The notes: generated from the sequence alone by a model not told the origin. Numbered from the stretch's first letter, positions 44,332 to 53,302 are shown. The stretch is 60,167 bases of DNA from Aestuariivita boseongensis (GCF_001262635.1 NZ_JXYH01000022.1:1-60167), one strand, 5' to 3'. Made by a program: numbers and translations.

Positions 44332-45039
44332 TCAGTAGCCCGTGCCGCGCAAAACGGCAGGAACCGTCCGGAGGAGGATGGAGATGTCTTCGCGCAGCGA
44401 CACGCACGCCAGATACTCGTCATCGAACCGTGCGCGCTCGGAAAAGTTGGCATGGTTGCGGTCCGACACCTGCCACAAACCTGTGATGCCCGGGCGGAGG
44501 TCGAAATACGACGTTCCGGGGTAGAGCTCTCTCTGGGAAACCATCATCGGACGGGGCCCGACGAGTGACATGTCGCCCTTCAGAACGTTAATCAGTTGTG
44601 GCAGCTCATCGAGTGAACTCTTGCGGAGGAAGCGGCCCACACGGGTGATGCGGGGGTCGCTCTTCAGTTTCTGGGTTTCATCCCACTCCTTGCGGGATTT
44701 TGCACAGCGACGCAGCTGTTGCTCCAGCTTATCTTCCGCATCTCTCACCATTGTGCGGATCTTGATCATGCTGAATACGCGACCGCCTCGGCCGATGCGT
44801 TTCTGAAAATAGACGGGAGCACCCCCATCAAAAGCTGCAAGCGCCATCACAAGAAGGGTGACAGGGAGCCAGATCGGAAGCGTCAGCACGACGAGCAATA
44901 CGTCTAAGAACCGCTTTACAACGTCGCGGTAAAAGGAGGGACGTGACCGGTTACGGAAACTGTCACCCGACAGTTCGGGCGAAATACTCCCGACGCCAAT
45001 CACTTTGGATGAAACTTCAGAATAATCCCGAAAAGCCAT
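44332..45039 (-). CDS. exopolysaccharide sugar transferase (undecaprenyl-phosphate priming enzyme)
   Basis: Priming glycosyltransferase that transfers a sugar-1-phosphate to undecaprenyl phosphate, 235 residues. One N-terminal membrane helix (RFLDVLLVVLTLPIWLPVTL) is followed by the bacterial sugar transferase domain: GAPVYFQKRIGRGGRVFSMI, KIRTM, RITRVGRFLRKSSLDELPQL, then GDMSLVGPRPM and PGITGLWQVSDRN. The ATG at 45039 is set by AGGAG six bases upstream; longer starts at 45057 and 45066 lack one. It is the first gene of the minus-strand export/exosortase operon and lacks the large N-terminal membrane domain of WbaP-like proteins. Confidence 0.94.
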   Translation of the reverse strand: MAFRDYSEVSSKVIGVGSISPELSGDSFRNRSRPSFYRDVVKRFLDVLLVVLTLPIWLPVTLLVMALAAFDGGAPVYFQKRIGRGGRVFSMIKIRTMVRDAEDKLEQQLRRCAKSRKEWDETQKLKSDPRITRVGRFLRKSSLDELPQLINVLKGDMSLVGPRPMMVSQRELYPGTSYFDLRPGITGLWQVSDRNHANFSERARFDDEYLACVSLREDISILLRTVPAVLRGTGY

Positions 45040-45619
45040 AAATCGCTCCTTACTCATATCTTTCACTCATAAAGTTCACCAACTCTCAAACGGACGACGA
45101 AATTTCATCTCTATCAATCAAACAGAAAGTAACACGTGGCTTGTGTTTGCACCCACGACGACTAGTGAACATCCCAAGCACGCCAAAAACAAGACACAGT
45201 TTGGCCACAAATCCGCAAATTCTCAGTACAAGCCCCTGAAAGTCCTTATTTTTGGTCTTTATGTCGCTTGTGGATAAACCACCCTCAACCCGGAGGTGGT
45301 CTCGTTGTTGCCAATCACGAAACAAACACCGCAGGACCACAAAATTGTACCATTCTCCCTTTATCCGATTCGTAACGACAGTGATGTGACGAAGGATGAG
45401 GAAGGGACAGGGCAGGCTCCCGTTTTCTGCACGAATGCATGCAGTTAGGCGATTGCCTCCCTATATAGCAGGCAAAGACAGTTAAGTGGCAGGTAGGTCA
45501 ATTGCCGGAAGTTGTGGCGGAGAGGCAGGCTCTCTCACCTTGCGGTGGCTGTACGCTTACCCTACACCCGGCTGGATCGTGGAGAGTGCAGGCTTGCCAG
45601 CCCGTTTTGAAAAGAGCAG
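45040..45619. promoter_or_regulatory. divergent control region of the exosortase/export locus
   Basis: About 580 bases without a supported gene between the divergent sugar-transferase and AAA-ATPase genes, so both operons must be driven from here. AACAC-GTGGCTT-GTGTT at 45131-45147 is a small dyad. TTCGTAACGA at 45369-45378 is a near-palindrome that recurs inside a longer palindrome at 52670-52686. No confident -35/-10 pair was assigned. A minus-strand frame at 45086-45340 has no protein-like features. Confidence 0.55.
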
Positions 45620-46477
45620 ATGAAACCCGAGACCCTTTACGCAGACTATTTTGGCCTCGAGGAGCGTCCCTTCACGCTGCTTCCCGATCCCTCGTTCCTC
45701 TATTGGTCGAAAGCACATAGCAACGCCTACACAGTCCTCGACTACGGCATCCTTTCGCGTGCACCCATCACCGTGATCACAGGGGAGATTGGGTCAGGGA
45801 AGACGACACTCGTTCATCACCTCCTCAAGAATTGCGACGAGGCGATCACCATTGGCCTGGTGTCGAACGCGCAAGGAGGGCGTGGGGAGCTGTTGCAGTG
45901 GGTCCTGAACGCTCTTTCCGTCGACGTCCCCAAGGGCGCGACCTACGTGCAGAAGTTCCAGAAACTTCAGGACTTCCTGATCGAAGAGTATGCGGCTGAG
46001 CGGCGCGTCGTACTCATCTTTGACGAGGCGCAGAACCTCTCGATGGAGGGCCTCGAAGAACTGCGCATGCTGACCAACATCAACGCCAACAAGGATGAAC
46101 TGATCCAGCTCATCCTTGTGGGCCAGCCCGAGTTGCGCGACGTGATCCGCAGTCCAAGGATGCGTCAGCTCGCCCAAAGGGTTGCCGCCAGTTTCCACTT
46201 ACCGGCGATGGATGCAGATACGGTTGCACAATACATTCGCCACCGCCTCCAGACTGTCGGAGGGACGGGGCAGGAGTTTACCGACAGCGCCTGTCGACTG
46301 GTGCATGAGCATACGGGTGGCGTGCCGCGCCTCGTCAATCAGCTCTGCGACATGGCAATGGTGTATGCCTGGGGTGGAGGCCAAAAAATCGTTACAGAAG
46401 ACATCCTTCAAGGCGTGCTCGATGAGGGGCTATTTTTTGCAGCCACCCTTGCCGCAGACGAAAGCGACGCGACATGA
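45620..46477 (+). CDS. ExeA/GspA-type AAA ATPase of the exosortase system
   Basis: Cytoplasmic ATPase of 285 residues. The N-terminus (YADYFGLEERPFTLLPDPSF) is typical of the ExeA-like ATPases found in exosortase/PEP-CTERM loci. The Walker A motif is TGEIGSGKTTLVHHLL (about residues 54-69), Walker B is VVLIFDEAQNLS (about residue 135), and a sensor-2-like region is near GGVPRLVNQLCDMA. It opens the plus-strand arm and overlaps the Wzz-like gene by four bases. The precise role in polymer or protein export is not established for this family. Confidence 0.92.
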   Translation: MKPETLYADYFGLEERPFTLLPDPSFLYWSKAHSNAYTVLDYGILSRAPITVITGEIGSGKTTLVHHLLKNCDEAITIGLVSNAQGGRGELLQWVLNALSVDVPKGATYVQKFQKLQDFLIEEYAAERRVVLIFDEAQNLSMEGLEELRMLTNINANKDELIQLILVGQPELRDVIRSPRMRQLAQRVAASFHLPAMDADTVAQYIRHRLQTVGGTGQEFTDSACRLVHEHTGGVPRLVNQLCDMAMVYAWGGGQKIVTEDILQGVLDEGLFFAATLAADESDAT

Positions 46478-48024
46478 ATGAACTGAAATACTACTTCTCC
46501 ATCTTCCTCCGGCGACTGCACTATTTTCTTATCGTCTCCGTGGTTGCCACCGCTGCGTCAGTGATTGCGGCCTTCACCTTGCCGCCTGCCTACGAGTCAC
46601 AGACGCGGATACTCATCGAGGGGCCACAGATACCCACCGAACTCGCCGCATCGACCGTGTCGGTCGGATTGCGCGAACAGCTCGAGATCATCGAGCAGAG
46701 GCTCATGACGCGGGCGAATATGCTTGACGTGGCGCGGCGGCAAAATGTCTTCGAGGGCATTGGAGCGATGAGCGCCGACGCAATCGTGTCTGCCATGCGG
46801 TCACGCACGACGCTGCGAAGGGGTGGCTCGTCACGCGCACCAAGCCCGGTTCTGACGATTATCTTCGAGGCGCGCAGTCCTGGCATCGCTGCTGGCGTCC
46901 TCAACGAATATCTCACCCTCATCGAGAACCAGAATGCGGAGTTCCGCACGGCTCGAGCTGGTAACACTCTTGAATTCTTTGAGCAGGAAGTGGAACGCTT
47001 GGGCCGGGATCTCGACGAACAGAGTGCACGCATCCTCGAGTTCAAGACACGAAACGCTGAAGCTCTGCCCGACAGCCTTCAGGTTAGACTAGACCAACAG
47101 GGAGCACTGCGTGAGCAGAGCCGCCAGATCGATCGTGAAATTCAACTCCTGATATTGCAGAAAGATCGTCTGATCCAGGTATTCGAAGTAACCGGTCGGG
47201 CGGGGAACGGACAGCCTCTTTCTCGAGACGAGAGGCGCCTTCAGGATCTGCAAACCCAACTGGATGAAGCCCTTTCGATTTACTCTCCTGAGAACCCCCG
47301 CGTGAAGATGCTCGAGGCGCGGATCGCGCAGATCGAGGAGAGGATGGCAAGTGCGTCTGCCGAGGCGGCCGATCCGGAAACATCAGAACAAGAGGCTCGA
47401 CCGGGGGCGACCATGCTGGATCTGGAACTGAGCGAGATCGATGCGCGCGTGTCGATTCTTCAGGAGCGGAAGGGCGAAATTCAGACGCTTCTCGCGGCGC
47501 AATCGGAGGCGATCTCCCGAATCCCCGCCAACAGCGTGGCCCTCGACGAATTGATGCGCGTCTATAACAACATCGAGGGGCAGTACAATCTTGCCGTCGA
47601 TCGCCTCGCTCGAGCCAGTACTGGCCAGAGGATTGAGTCGCTCTCCCGAGGTCAGCGTATCTCGGTCATTGAGCCACCCGCCGCGCCATCGCAGCCCACG
47701 AAGCCCAATCGCGTGTTCATCGCAGGCGGTGGCACTGCGGCAGGTATCGCAGCGGGTTTAGGCCTCGTTCTACTAATCGAGCTTCTCAACAGGACGGCGC
47801 GTCGGCCGGAAGACATCATCAACCGGATTGGCGTGCGGCCTCTGAGCAGCCTGCCATACATCCAAAGCAGATCGGAAGTTGTTCGTAGGCGCCTTGCAAA
47901 GATTTTCGTCTACCTCATCATCATCGTGGGCATGCCGATCGCAGTCTACGCGGTGCATCTCTATTATCTCCCCCTCGACCTTCTGGCTGACCGGACCATG
48001 AACGCCATTGGCGTACGTTGGTAA
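46474..48024 (+). CDS. Wzz/GumC-like chain-length and co-polymerase protein
   Basis: Polysaccharide co-polymerase of 516 residues, spanning the inner membrane twice. The first helix (about residues 15-38) is followed by a long periplasmic coiled-coil region (for example LEFFEQEVERLGRDLDEQSA and RLQDLQTQLDEALSIYSPEN), a GNVR-type segment, and the proline-rich PPAAPSQPTKPNRVFIAGGG leading into the second helix. It resembles the XrtA-associated chain-length determinant. A third hydrophobic segment near the C-terminus (YLIIIVGMPIAVYAVHLYYL) is present. It partners the BY-kinase encoded next. Confidence 0.92.
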   Translation: MNELKYYFSIFLRRLHYFLIVSVVATAASVIAAFTLPPAYESQTRILIEGPQIPTELAASTVSVGLREQLEIIEQRLMTRANMLDVARRQNVFEGIGAMSADAIVSAMRSRTTLRRGGSSRAPSPVLTIIFEARSPGIAAGVLNEYLTLIENQNAEFRTARAGNTLEFFEQEVERLGRDLDEQSARILEFKTRNAEALPDSLQVRLDQQGALREQSRQIDREIQLLILQKDRLIQVFEVTGRAGNGQPLSRDERRLQDLQTQLDEALSIYSPENPRVKMLEARIAQIEERMASASAEAADPETSEQEARPGATMLDLELSEIDARVSILQERKGEIQTLLAAQSEAISRIPANSVALDELMRVYNNIEGQYNLAVDRLARASTGQRIESLSRGQRISVIEPPAAPSQPTKPNRVFIAGGGTAAGIAAGLGLVLLIELLNRTARRPEDIINRIGVRPLSSLPYIQSRSEVVRRRLAKIFVYLIIIVGMPIAVYAVHLYYLPLDLLADRTMNAIGVRW

Positions 48025-48058
48025 ACGGGCCGAGGCTATATCAGGAGGATTTGTTGAC

Positions 48059-48910
48059 ATGGAACGTATTCAGGAAGCCCTGGCCAAGGCCCGCGCGCAA
48101 CGCCAGAAAGGGGGCGCTGAACCCGCCGAAACCCCGGTATCCCCGCCGTCGCCTCAACCGCAACCACAGGCCACGCCTGCCCTGAACCTCCCTGCGGTGG
48201 ATGAGAATTGGGCCGCCCTCGCTCCCTTCAAGCTCAATCGTGCCCACCTTCAGAAAAACAGGGTGGTCGCAGCCGAAAGTGGGCGTGATGCAGTGCCTTA
48301 TGATCTTCTCAGGACAAAGATCATTCACCAGGCGCAAACCAATGGCTGGAAGAGGGTGGCCATCGTGTCGCCTGACATGGGTGCAGGCAAGACGACTACT
48401 GTCGCAAACCTGGCCTTCAGCTTCGAGCGTCAGCGTGACATGCGTCTTCTTTGCATCGACCTCGATCTACGTCGACCGTCGTTGCACAAGATCCTTGGGC
48501 AGGCGCCCGGACATTCAATGTCGGATGTCCTCGATGGCCATGTACGCTTTGCCGAGCACGGCCTGCGCCTTGGCAACAGGGTGGCCTTCGGTCTCAATAA
48601 TAGCCCTGCGCCCAATCCTTCCGAGCTCTTGCTGAGCCGCGAAGCTCGCAGCGCGCTTGAGAGGGTCGAGGCAAATTATGCCCCGGATCTCATGATATTC
48701 GACATCTCACCTCTCAGTGCATCTGACGACAACATCGCCTTTCTTCAGATTGTCGATTGCGCCGTTATTATTGCCGCCGCCGAAGCGACACCGATGAGCC
48801 GCATCGACAATGCCGAGCGGCAGGTGGCAGAATTGACCAACGTGATGGGCATCGTCCTCAACAAGTGCCGTTACCCGAGTGAAGCGGAAAGCTACGATTA
48901 CTATTATTGA
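48059..48910 (+). CDS. CpsD/CapB-family bacterial tyrosine autokinase
   Basis: Cytoplasmic BY-kinase of 283 residues that controls polymer assembly together with the Wzz-like protein. It has Walker A in SPDMGAGKTTTVANLAF (about residue 104), Walker A' in LLCIDLDLRRPSLHKILG, and LMIFDISPLSASDDN as Walker B region. The C-terminus ends in ESYDYYY, a tyrosine cluster expected to be the autophosphorylation tail. The ATG at 48059 gives MERIQEALAKARAQRQKGG, the usual N-terminus, with AGGAGGA about nine bases upstream. It follows the wzz-like gene after 34 bases. Confidence 0.93.
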   Translation: MERIQEALAKARAQRQKGGAEPAETPVSPPSPQPQPQATPALNLPAVDENWAALAPFKLNRAHLQKNRVVAAESGRDAVPYDLLRTKIIHQAQTNGWKRVAIVSPDMGAGKTTTVANLAFSFERQRDMRLLCIDLDLRRPSLHKILGQAPGHSMSDVLDGHVRFAEHGLRLGNRVAFGLNNSPAPNPSELLLSREARSALERVEANYAPDLMIFDISPLSASDDNIAFLQIVDCAVIIAAAEATPMSRIDNAERQVAELTNVMGIVLNKCRYPSEAESYDYYY

Positions 48911-48936
48911 GTTTTCCCCGTCAGACCCAAATCACG

Positions 48937-49797
48937 ATGCCAGAGATCTCGATCATCATTCCACACTACAATGACGTGGAGCGGCTCGAACGGTGCCTGA
49001 CTGCGTTGAGCAAAAACGATCTCTCAGGGTGCGAGGTGATGGTCGTAGACAATGGCTCAACTCAGTCTTTGGACGAGGTGCGGTCGAAGTTCCCGGACTT
49101 CCGGTTTGTGGTCGAGAGAGAAAAAGGGGCTGCCGCTGCGCGCAACCGCGGTGTGAGTGAGACCACGGCACCTATTCTAATGTTCATCGATGCAGATTGC
49201 CTGCCAGCCTCGGACTGGGTGGTCACGGGCAGGCAGGTGGCGGGACGCGCAGACCTGATCGGCGGGCGAGTGGAGGTCTTTCACGAAACGCCCCCACCCC
49301 TCAGCGGGGCTGAGGCGTTCGAGGCTGTCTTCGCCTTTGACTTCAGAAACTACATCGAGGTGCAGGGGTTTTCCGGGACGGGCAACCTCATCACCCGCAG
49401 AGACGTATTCGAGGATGTCGGCCTTTTCCGCGGTGGCATGTCGGAAGATCGCGACTGGTCGTTCCGAGCGACGGCCAAGGGGTATCGCTTGATCTATGAA
49501 GATTCATTGCGCGTTGGCCACCCCTCGCGGCAGGATTGGCCCGCTTTGAAGGCCAAGTGGCGCAGGATTACACAGGAGATGTTCGGTCAGACAGGTGGAA
49601 GTTTTGGTGCGCGACTGAAGTGGGCCATCAAGGGGTTGATGATGCCCGCAAGCGTTCTCGCGCATTTGCCGAAGGTTGCCACGAGTTCAGCCCTGACTAG
49701 CATTGGTGACCGCCTCAATGCCGCAGGCGTTCTCATCCGACTGAGAATTCTGCGCATGGTTTGGATGCTTCGTCAGGCGACAGGCTTGCAGATATGA
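48937..49797 (+). CDS. family 2 glycosyltransferase
   Basis: GT2 glycosyltransferase of 286 residues, last gene of the plus-strand exosortase arm. The motifs are MPEISIIIPHYNDVERLERC, then VMVVDNGSTQS, IDADCLP (metal site, about residue 82) and MSEDRDWSFRATAKG as the ED catalytic region. The ATG at 48937 fits the family start although no ribosome-binding site is clear; a TTG at 48907 overlaps the kinase stop. A bidirectional terminator follows ten bases after the stop. Confidence 0.9.
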   Translation: MPEISIIIPHYNDVERLERCLTALSKNDLSGCEVMVVDNGSTQSLDEVRSKFPDFRFVVEREKGAAAARNRGVSETTAPILMFIDADCLPASDWVVTGRQVAGRADLIGGRVEVFHETPPPLSGAEAFEAVFAFDFRNYIEVQGFSGTGNLITRRDVFEDVGLFRGGMSEDRDWSFRATAKGYRLIYEDSLRVGHPSRQDWPALKAKWRRITQEMFGQTGGSFGARLKWAIKGLMMPASVLAHLPKVATSSALTSIGDRLNAAGVLIRLRILRMVWMLRQATGLQI

Positions 49798-49807
49798 CCA
49801 ATAAGAA

Positions 49808-49833
49808 AAAGGGCCGCTTGTAAGCGGCCCTTT
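49808..49833. terminator. bidirectional hairpin terminator
   Basis: AAAGGGCCGCTT and AAGCGGCCCTTT form a perfect 12-base stem around GT, between a plus-strand gene ending at 49797 and a minus-strand gene ending at 49858. On the minus strand the hairpin is followed by a T-rich run (TTCTTATT), making a good rho-independent terminator. On the plus strand the T-run is the stem's own TTT and is weaker. Confidence 0.88.
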
Positions 49834-49857
49834 CTAAACCAATCGTCTGGTTGGGCG

Positions 49858-50424
49858 CTACGCGTCCTTACGACGGCGACGAACAACCGCCATTCCACCG
49901 AGGGCAGTCAGCAGCAGCAGACCACCAGCAGGCAGCGGGACGGGAACAGTCGTCGAGGAGAACGAAATAATGCCACCCGATCCATTCACGTCCTGGGCAG
50001 AGAGCCTCATGAAGCCCTCCGTCGGGTCGTAATCGTTGCCGGTAAGCCAGCCTGAGGCCGAGAACGCCTTTGTACCGGACGTGTCTTCAAAGCCGTAGAA
50101 CGATGTCGCGGTGAATGTAAAACCGCCTGCTTCCCACACGACTTGATCCGAGCCAAGATCGAAATCAATATCATAAACGGTGGCTGGATCTCCAGAACTC
50201 AGAGTGGAGAAGCTCCCTGTCGGTTGCGGCAGCGCCACAAATGCATTGTCTGCTGTACCAGACCCGTCGAAAATGGCCTGACCGTCGTCCGCCATTGTAG
50301 ACGCGCCCCAGTTCAGCGCTCCGGTTATATCGATCTGACCAGTGATGGTCGCAGCCATCGCGCCAACAGGCGCAAGAGCGATCGCGCACGCAGCGATGAA
50401 ATTTTTGTAGTTAAACATACCCAT
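49858..50424 (-). CDS. VPLPA-CTERM sorted surface protein
   Basis: Exported protein of 188 residues with a Sec signal peptide (YKNFIAACAIALAPVGAMAA) and a C-terminal sorting tail VPLPAGGLLLLTALGGMAVV followed by RRRRK. That is the VPLPA motif, hydrophobic helix and basic end recognised by exosortase D. The central 130 residues are a beta-rich, acidic, small-residue-rich domain of unknown function. The start at 50424 is chosen for GGGAG seven bases upstream; the frame is open to 50556. The cognate exosortase is encoded at 37778-39373. It presumably ends up on or in the exopolysaccharide. Confidence 0.93.
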   Translation of the reverse strand: MGMFNYKNFIAACAIALAPVGAMAATITGQIDITGALNWGASTMADDGQAIFDGSGTADNAFVALPQPTGSFSTLSSGDPATVYDIDFDLGSDQVVWEAGGFTFTATSFYGFEDTSGTKAFSASGWLTGNDYDPTEGFMRLSAQDVNGSGGIISFSSTTVPVPLPAGGLLLLTALGGMAVVRRRRKDA

Positions 50425-50687
50425 TAATAATCTCCCAGGTAGAATCCGGTTACTTGGATACCAGCATACGAATACAAGCGCACCGAATCCAAGAAAAATT
50501 TCACGCTTTGGCCACATTCTGGCCTGATTGTCTGTTCTTGTCTGCAAAAGAGACATATGCGAAGAGGCTATTGGCTGAGATTCTCAACCAATGGAAGCAA
50601 AAGGGCTGCATTGTCGCCCCAGCATGAACAAACGGAATGGCGATCGTTTCGACTTCGGATCACGTCTCGAATCATAGGCTTGGTATC

Positions 50688-52316
50688 TCAGCCCTTTGTA
50701 TCCCGGAAAACGACGCTGGGCGCCTTGCCTGACGAGGCCTCGACTAGATGGCGCACGGCGACGGTACCATCATGGGTGATCCGCTGCCCTGCGCTGTCGA
50801 AACGCGCCGTTCCCGCCTGACCTGACCTGCTCCAACCCGACAGTTTCCCGGTGTCGCTATATATGTAGTCGTCGCGCCAGTCTGCGCGGGGAAAGAGGAG
50901 GGGGTCGGCATACCCCTCGGGTGTAGGACGATAATCCACACTCTCGATACGCAACGCACCTTTCGGTCCTTGACCATAGCGGCGTGTTTCGTGGTGGGGC
51001 AGGAACAACGAAATAAGACCAGGCATGCTGTCATGCTCACCTGTGCGGGCGAAAACACCGACATCGATGCGGTTTGAAAGGACATCTGGCCGACCCGACA
51101 CAGGGCGCGGCAGCTGCCAATCGAACGTGATCCGGGCCCGTGTTCCACGACCGTCCAGCGGCTCGATCCGGGTTCGCTCGGGGTCACCGCGCAGCAACCG
51201 CCAGGAGAACTCCGGTTTGCGGCCAAAGGGGTCGCGCGTGGCTTCGACGGACACAACCATTTCCCGGCGCGCGGCCGTGCTGCGCCAGATGCGAGAGATG
51301 GCAACCGGTGTATCGAACAGTCGCTCAGACAACCCTTCTCCGAAATAGTCCGTGCCTTCCGTCGCTCCGGTTTCCGACAGGACGGACATGCGCACCATTG
51401 GGGGCACCGTCTCAGGCGTGAACGCATTGGCCAGGCTCACCATCCTACTCAGGTTGATCTGATCACCCGGAATGACTGACGGGTGGGCCACTCCTGAAAG
51501 ATAGGCCCCGCGGGTGAGAACACTGGCAAGGCTGCGCCGGAAGATCATCTGCACGGTCGCGGCTAGAAGCTGGTTGTCGCGCAGGAAGGCCTTCGTTTCT
51601 GGGCGCATTGCCGCGAGGATCATGGCCAGCGCCTGCAGATGCGGGCGATCCGATCCCGACGACCCCTGCGACACGAGGTAGAACGGCGTGTTTGCGGGAA
51701 AGAGATCACCATGCTCGGGATCGTGGTCGCGGTGTTCGGGATATACGTGGACCTGCCCTGCCAGGTAATTTTGATAAAGAAGCAGAGCACCGCCATCGCC
51801 CGTCAGAGCAAGGCGAGGTTGGGATCGCCAAAAGAGCCCATCCGTCAGTGCGGTGGAGGAGTTGCCGATCACGGGCGCATCGAACAGCACCCGACCCGCC
51901 AACCCGTAATCCAGTCCCGCCTCGCGAGCCTCCGCGTCATAAACGACGTGGGTCAGTTGCGGATGCGCTGCTACAGGCAGCGTCGAATGCCCGCGATCGC
52001 GGTTCTCATACAAATCGCCATGATTGCCCGCCGCCCGCCCTTCGAAGACCAGTTGCCACAGCAGCCTGTGGGCGGGGTCACGCGCGTCGGGCCCCAGCAC
52101 GGGCGCGCTGTTTTCGGGAATTGTGACCCGCGCCAGCAGTCGTCCTCCGGGGCCCGACCTCACCAAATCAGACAGTCGGATCAGGACCTTGCCGTCGCTT
52201 GCAAGAGCCGTGCCGCTTCCAGCTGGCGCAGTGGCCTCGGCCACAGCAACTCCCGGCGCGAGACCAAGGCCGGCGAGGCCGCTGAGAATAGTGCGACGGT
52301 TGAGGTTTGAAGACAT
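50688..52316 (-). CDS. unrecognised exported protein with Tat-like signal
   Basis: Function unknown, 542 residues. The N-terminus NRRTILSGLAGLGLAPGVAV has a twin arginine followed by a weakly hydrophobic stretch, consistent with a Tat signal, and cleavage near AEA. The mature part includes ENRDRGHSTLPVAAHPQLTH, a VYPEHRDHDPEHGD cluster rich in His and Asp that could bind metal, FYLVSQGSSGSDRPHLQALA, and a C-terminal beta-rich half with tryptophan and aspartate motifs (FPRADWRDDYIYSD). No membrane segment follows the signal and there is no C-terminal sorting tail. It lies between the two VPLPA-CTERM genes, so a role on the cell-surface polymer is plausible but unproven. Confidence 0.75.
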   Translation of the reverse strand: MSSNLNRRTILSGLAGLGLAPGVAVAEATAPAGSGTALASDGKVLIRLSDLVRSGPGGRLLARVTIPENSAPVLGPDARDPAHRLLWQLVFEGRAAGNHGDLYENRDRGHSTLPVAAHPQLTHVVYDAEAREAGLDYGLAGRVLFDAPVIGNSSTALTDGLFWRSQPRLALTGDGGALLLYQNYLAGQVHVYPEHRDHDPEHGDLFPANTPFYLVSQGSSGSDRPHLQALAMILAAMRPETKAFLRDNQLLAATVQMIFRRSLASVLTRGAYLSGVAHPSVIPGDQINLSRMVSLANAFTPETVPPMVRMSVLSETGATEGTDYFGEGLSERLFDTPVAISRIWRSTAARREMVVSVEATRDPFGRKPEFSWRLLRGDPERTRIEPLDGRGTRARITFDWQLPRPVSGRPDVLSNRIDVGVFARTGEHDSMPGLISLFLPHHETRRYGQGPKGALRIESVDYRPTPEGYADPLLFPRADWRDDYIYSDTGKLSGWSRSGQAGTARFDSAGQRITHDGTVAVRHLVEASSGKAPSVVFRDTKG

Positions 52317-52788
52317 ATCAGCGATCGCCCCGCAGCTCGAAAGACATCCGCCGGTCTCTGGCGACGTCCTGAGGACATTGCGATGTTAAAACAATGCAAT
52401 CAACACGTTCACCCCCGGCGCACCCGGCTGAGTGGAGGCGAGTATGGCTTTTGCGACCAATCAGCGGCTACGCTCGCACGTCCGAAAAGCGTACGTGGAA
52501 GTGCTGCGTTGCTTTGGCTCATTTGAAGCCAGCTAGCCTGTAACATCCGCTCAGTCGCCGCTATCAGGCGCGCCCTTCACGCCTGAGCCGCATTCAGAAA
52601 CAAAGGCAAATCTGTTGCCCTCAAGACTCACAATGGCCCTGAAGGTCGCCTTGCGCGAACGCGTGTAGCAATTTCGTAACGAAATTTCGCCGCATTCGTG
52701 CTAACCTTTGGTCGCAATGCAACGCTATTCCTGTCTGGTGACGTGAAGACAGAGACCAAAAAGATTGCATGCTTGAGAGGTGCAGCGC
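52317..52788. promoter_or_regulatory. intergenic region with 17-base palindrome
   Basis: About 470 bases between divergent genes without a supported open frame. AATTTCGTAACGAAATT at 52670-52686 is a perfect 8-1-8 palindrome about 100 bases upstream of the small membrane-protein gene. Its core TTCGTAACGA also occurs at 45369-45378 in the divergent control region of the exosortase locus. It is a candidate operator. No sigma70-type pair was assigned. Confidence 0.5.
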
Positions 52789-53010
52789 ATGATCGTTGGG
52801 TTGATCCTAGCAGGAGCTATCATCGGGGCCGGCACAGGAGTGGGCGCCCTCCTTCTCGGGTCTTCCATCTGGTTTGCGCTCTTGCTCTACTCCGCAGTCG
52901 GCGTGGCCAGCGTTCTGGGAGCGGCTCTTTTCGTAGCCCTGCGTCCTGATCGGGACCAGCAGAATGCGCCGGTACAAGTCTATTCCCTGGCAGGGCCGGG
53001 GAGGAGCTGA
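52789..53010 (+). CDS. small two-helix membrane protein
   Basis: Short protein of 73 residues, not recognised. Two hydrophobic segments (MIVGLILAGAIIGAGTGVGA and FALLLYSAVGVASVLGAALF) are followed by a polar tail LRPDRDQQNAPVQVYS. The ATG at 52789 has GAGAGG eight bases upstream. It stands alone on the plus strand behind a palindrome-containing region. A small integral membrane accessory protein is the most that can be said. Confidence 0.6.
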   Translation: MIVGLILAGAIIGAGTGVGALLLGSSIWFALLLYSAVGVASVLGAALFVALRPDRDQQNAPVQVYSLAGPGRS

Positions 53011-53123
53011 CAGCTCCAACGACACCGAATCGCATTTGAAATCGATCTCAAACGTCAGGCTGGCGGCTAATCGTTTCCGCCTGAGAAACTATATTGCTCA
53101 CTCCCAAGCACTCACGAGTATTG

Positions 53124-53160
53124 CGCGACAATCGCGAGCCCAAGCTGCGCGATTGTCGCG
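53124..53160. promoter_or_regulatory. nested inverted repeat upstream of the second VPLPA gene
   Basis: CGCGACAATCGCG (53124-53136) and CGCGATTGTCGCG (53148-53160) are perfect reverse complements separated by 11 bases. Each arm is itself a 5-3-5 dyad (CGCGA-N3-TCGCG). The structure could be a pair of operator sites or a strong RNA hairpin. TTGACT at 53177-53182 follows and could be a -35 element for the gene at 53303, though no good -10 is seen at the right distance. Confidence 0.55.
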
Positions 53161-53302
53161 GTTATGTCAGGTTTTATTGACTTATGGCGAAAATGTGGCG
53201 ATCCTCGTGTATGGGAATCAATAGATTAGCCGCGTGCTGGCTACTATAGTGGCTTTTCTTAAAGGGTTTTCCCTGAGCTGCTTATACTTGTGGGGATTAA
53301 AT

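Noticed and set aside
45086-45340. 84-residue minus-strand frame in the divergent exosortase control region
   Set aside because: No start signal, no recognisable pattern, and it would block the place where both operons need promoters.
53177-53205. Full sigma70 or sigma54 promoter before the second VPLPA gene
   Set aside because: TTGACT is good but no -10 stands at 16-18 bases; the GG-N10-GC spacing nearby (TGGCGAAAATGTGGCG) matches sigma54 only in the invariant pairs, which is too weak.
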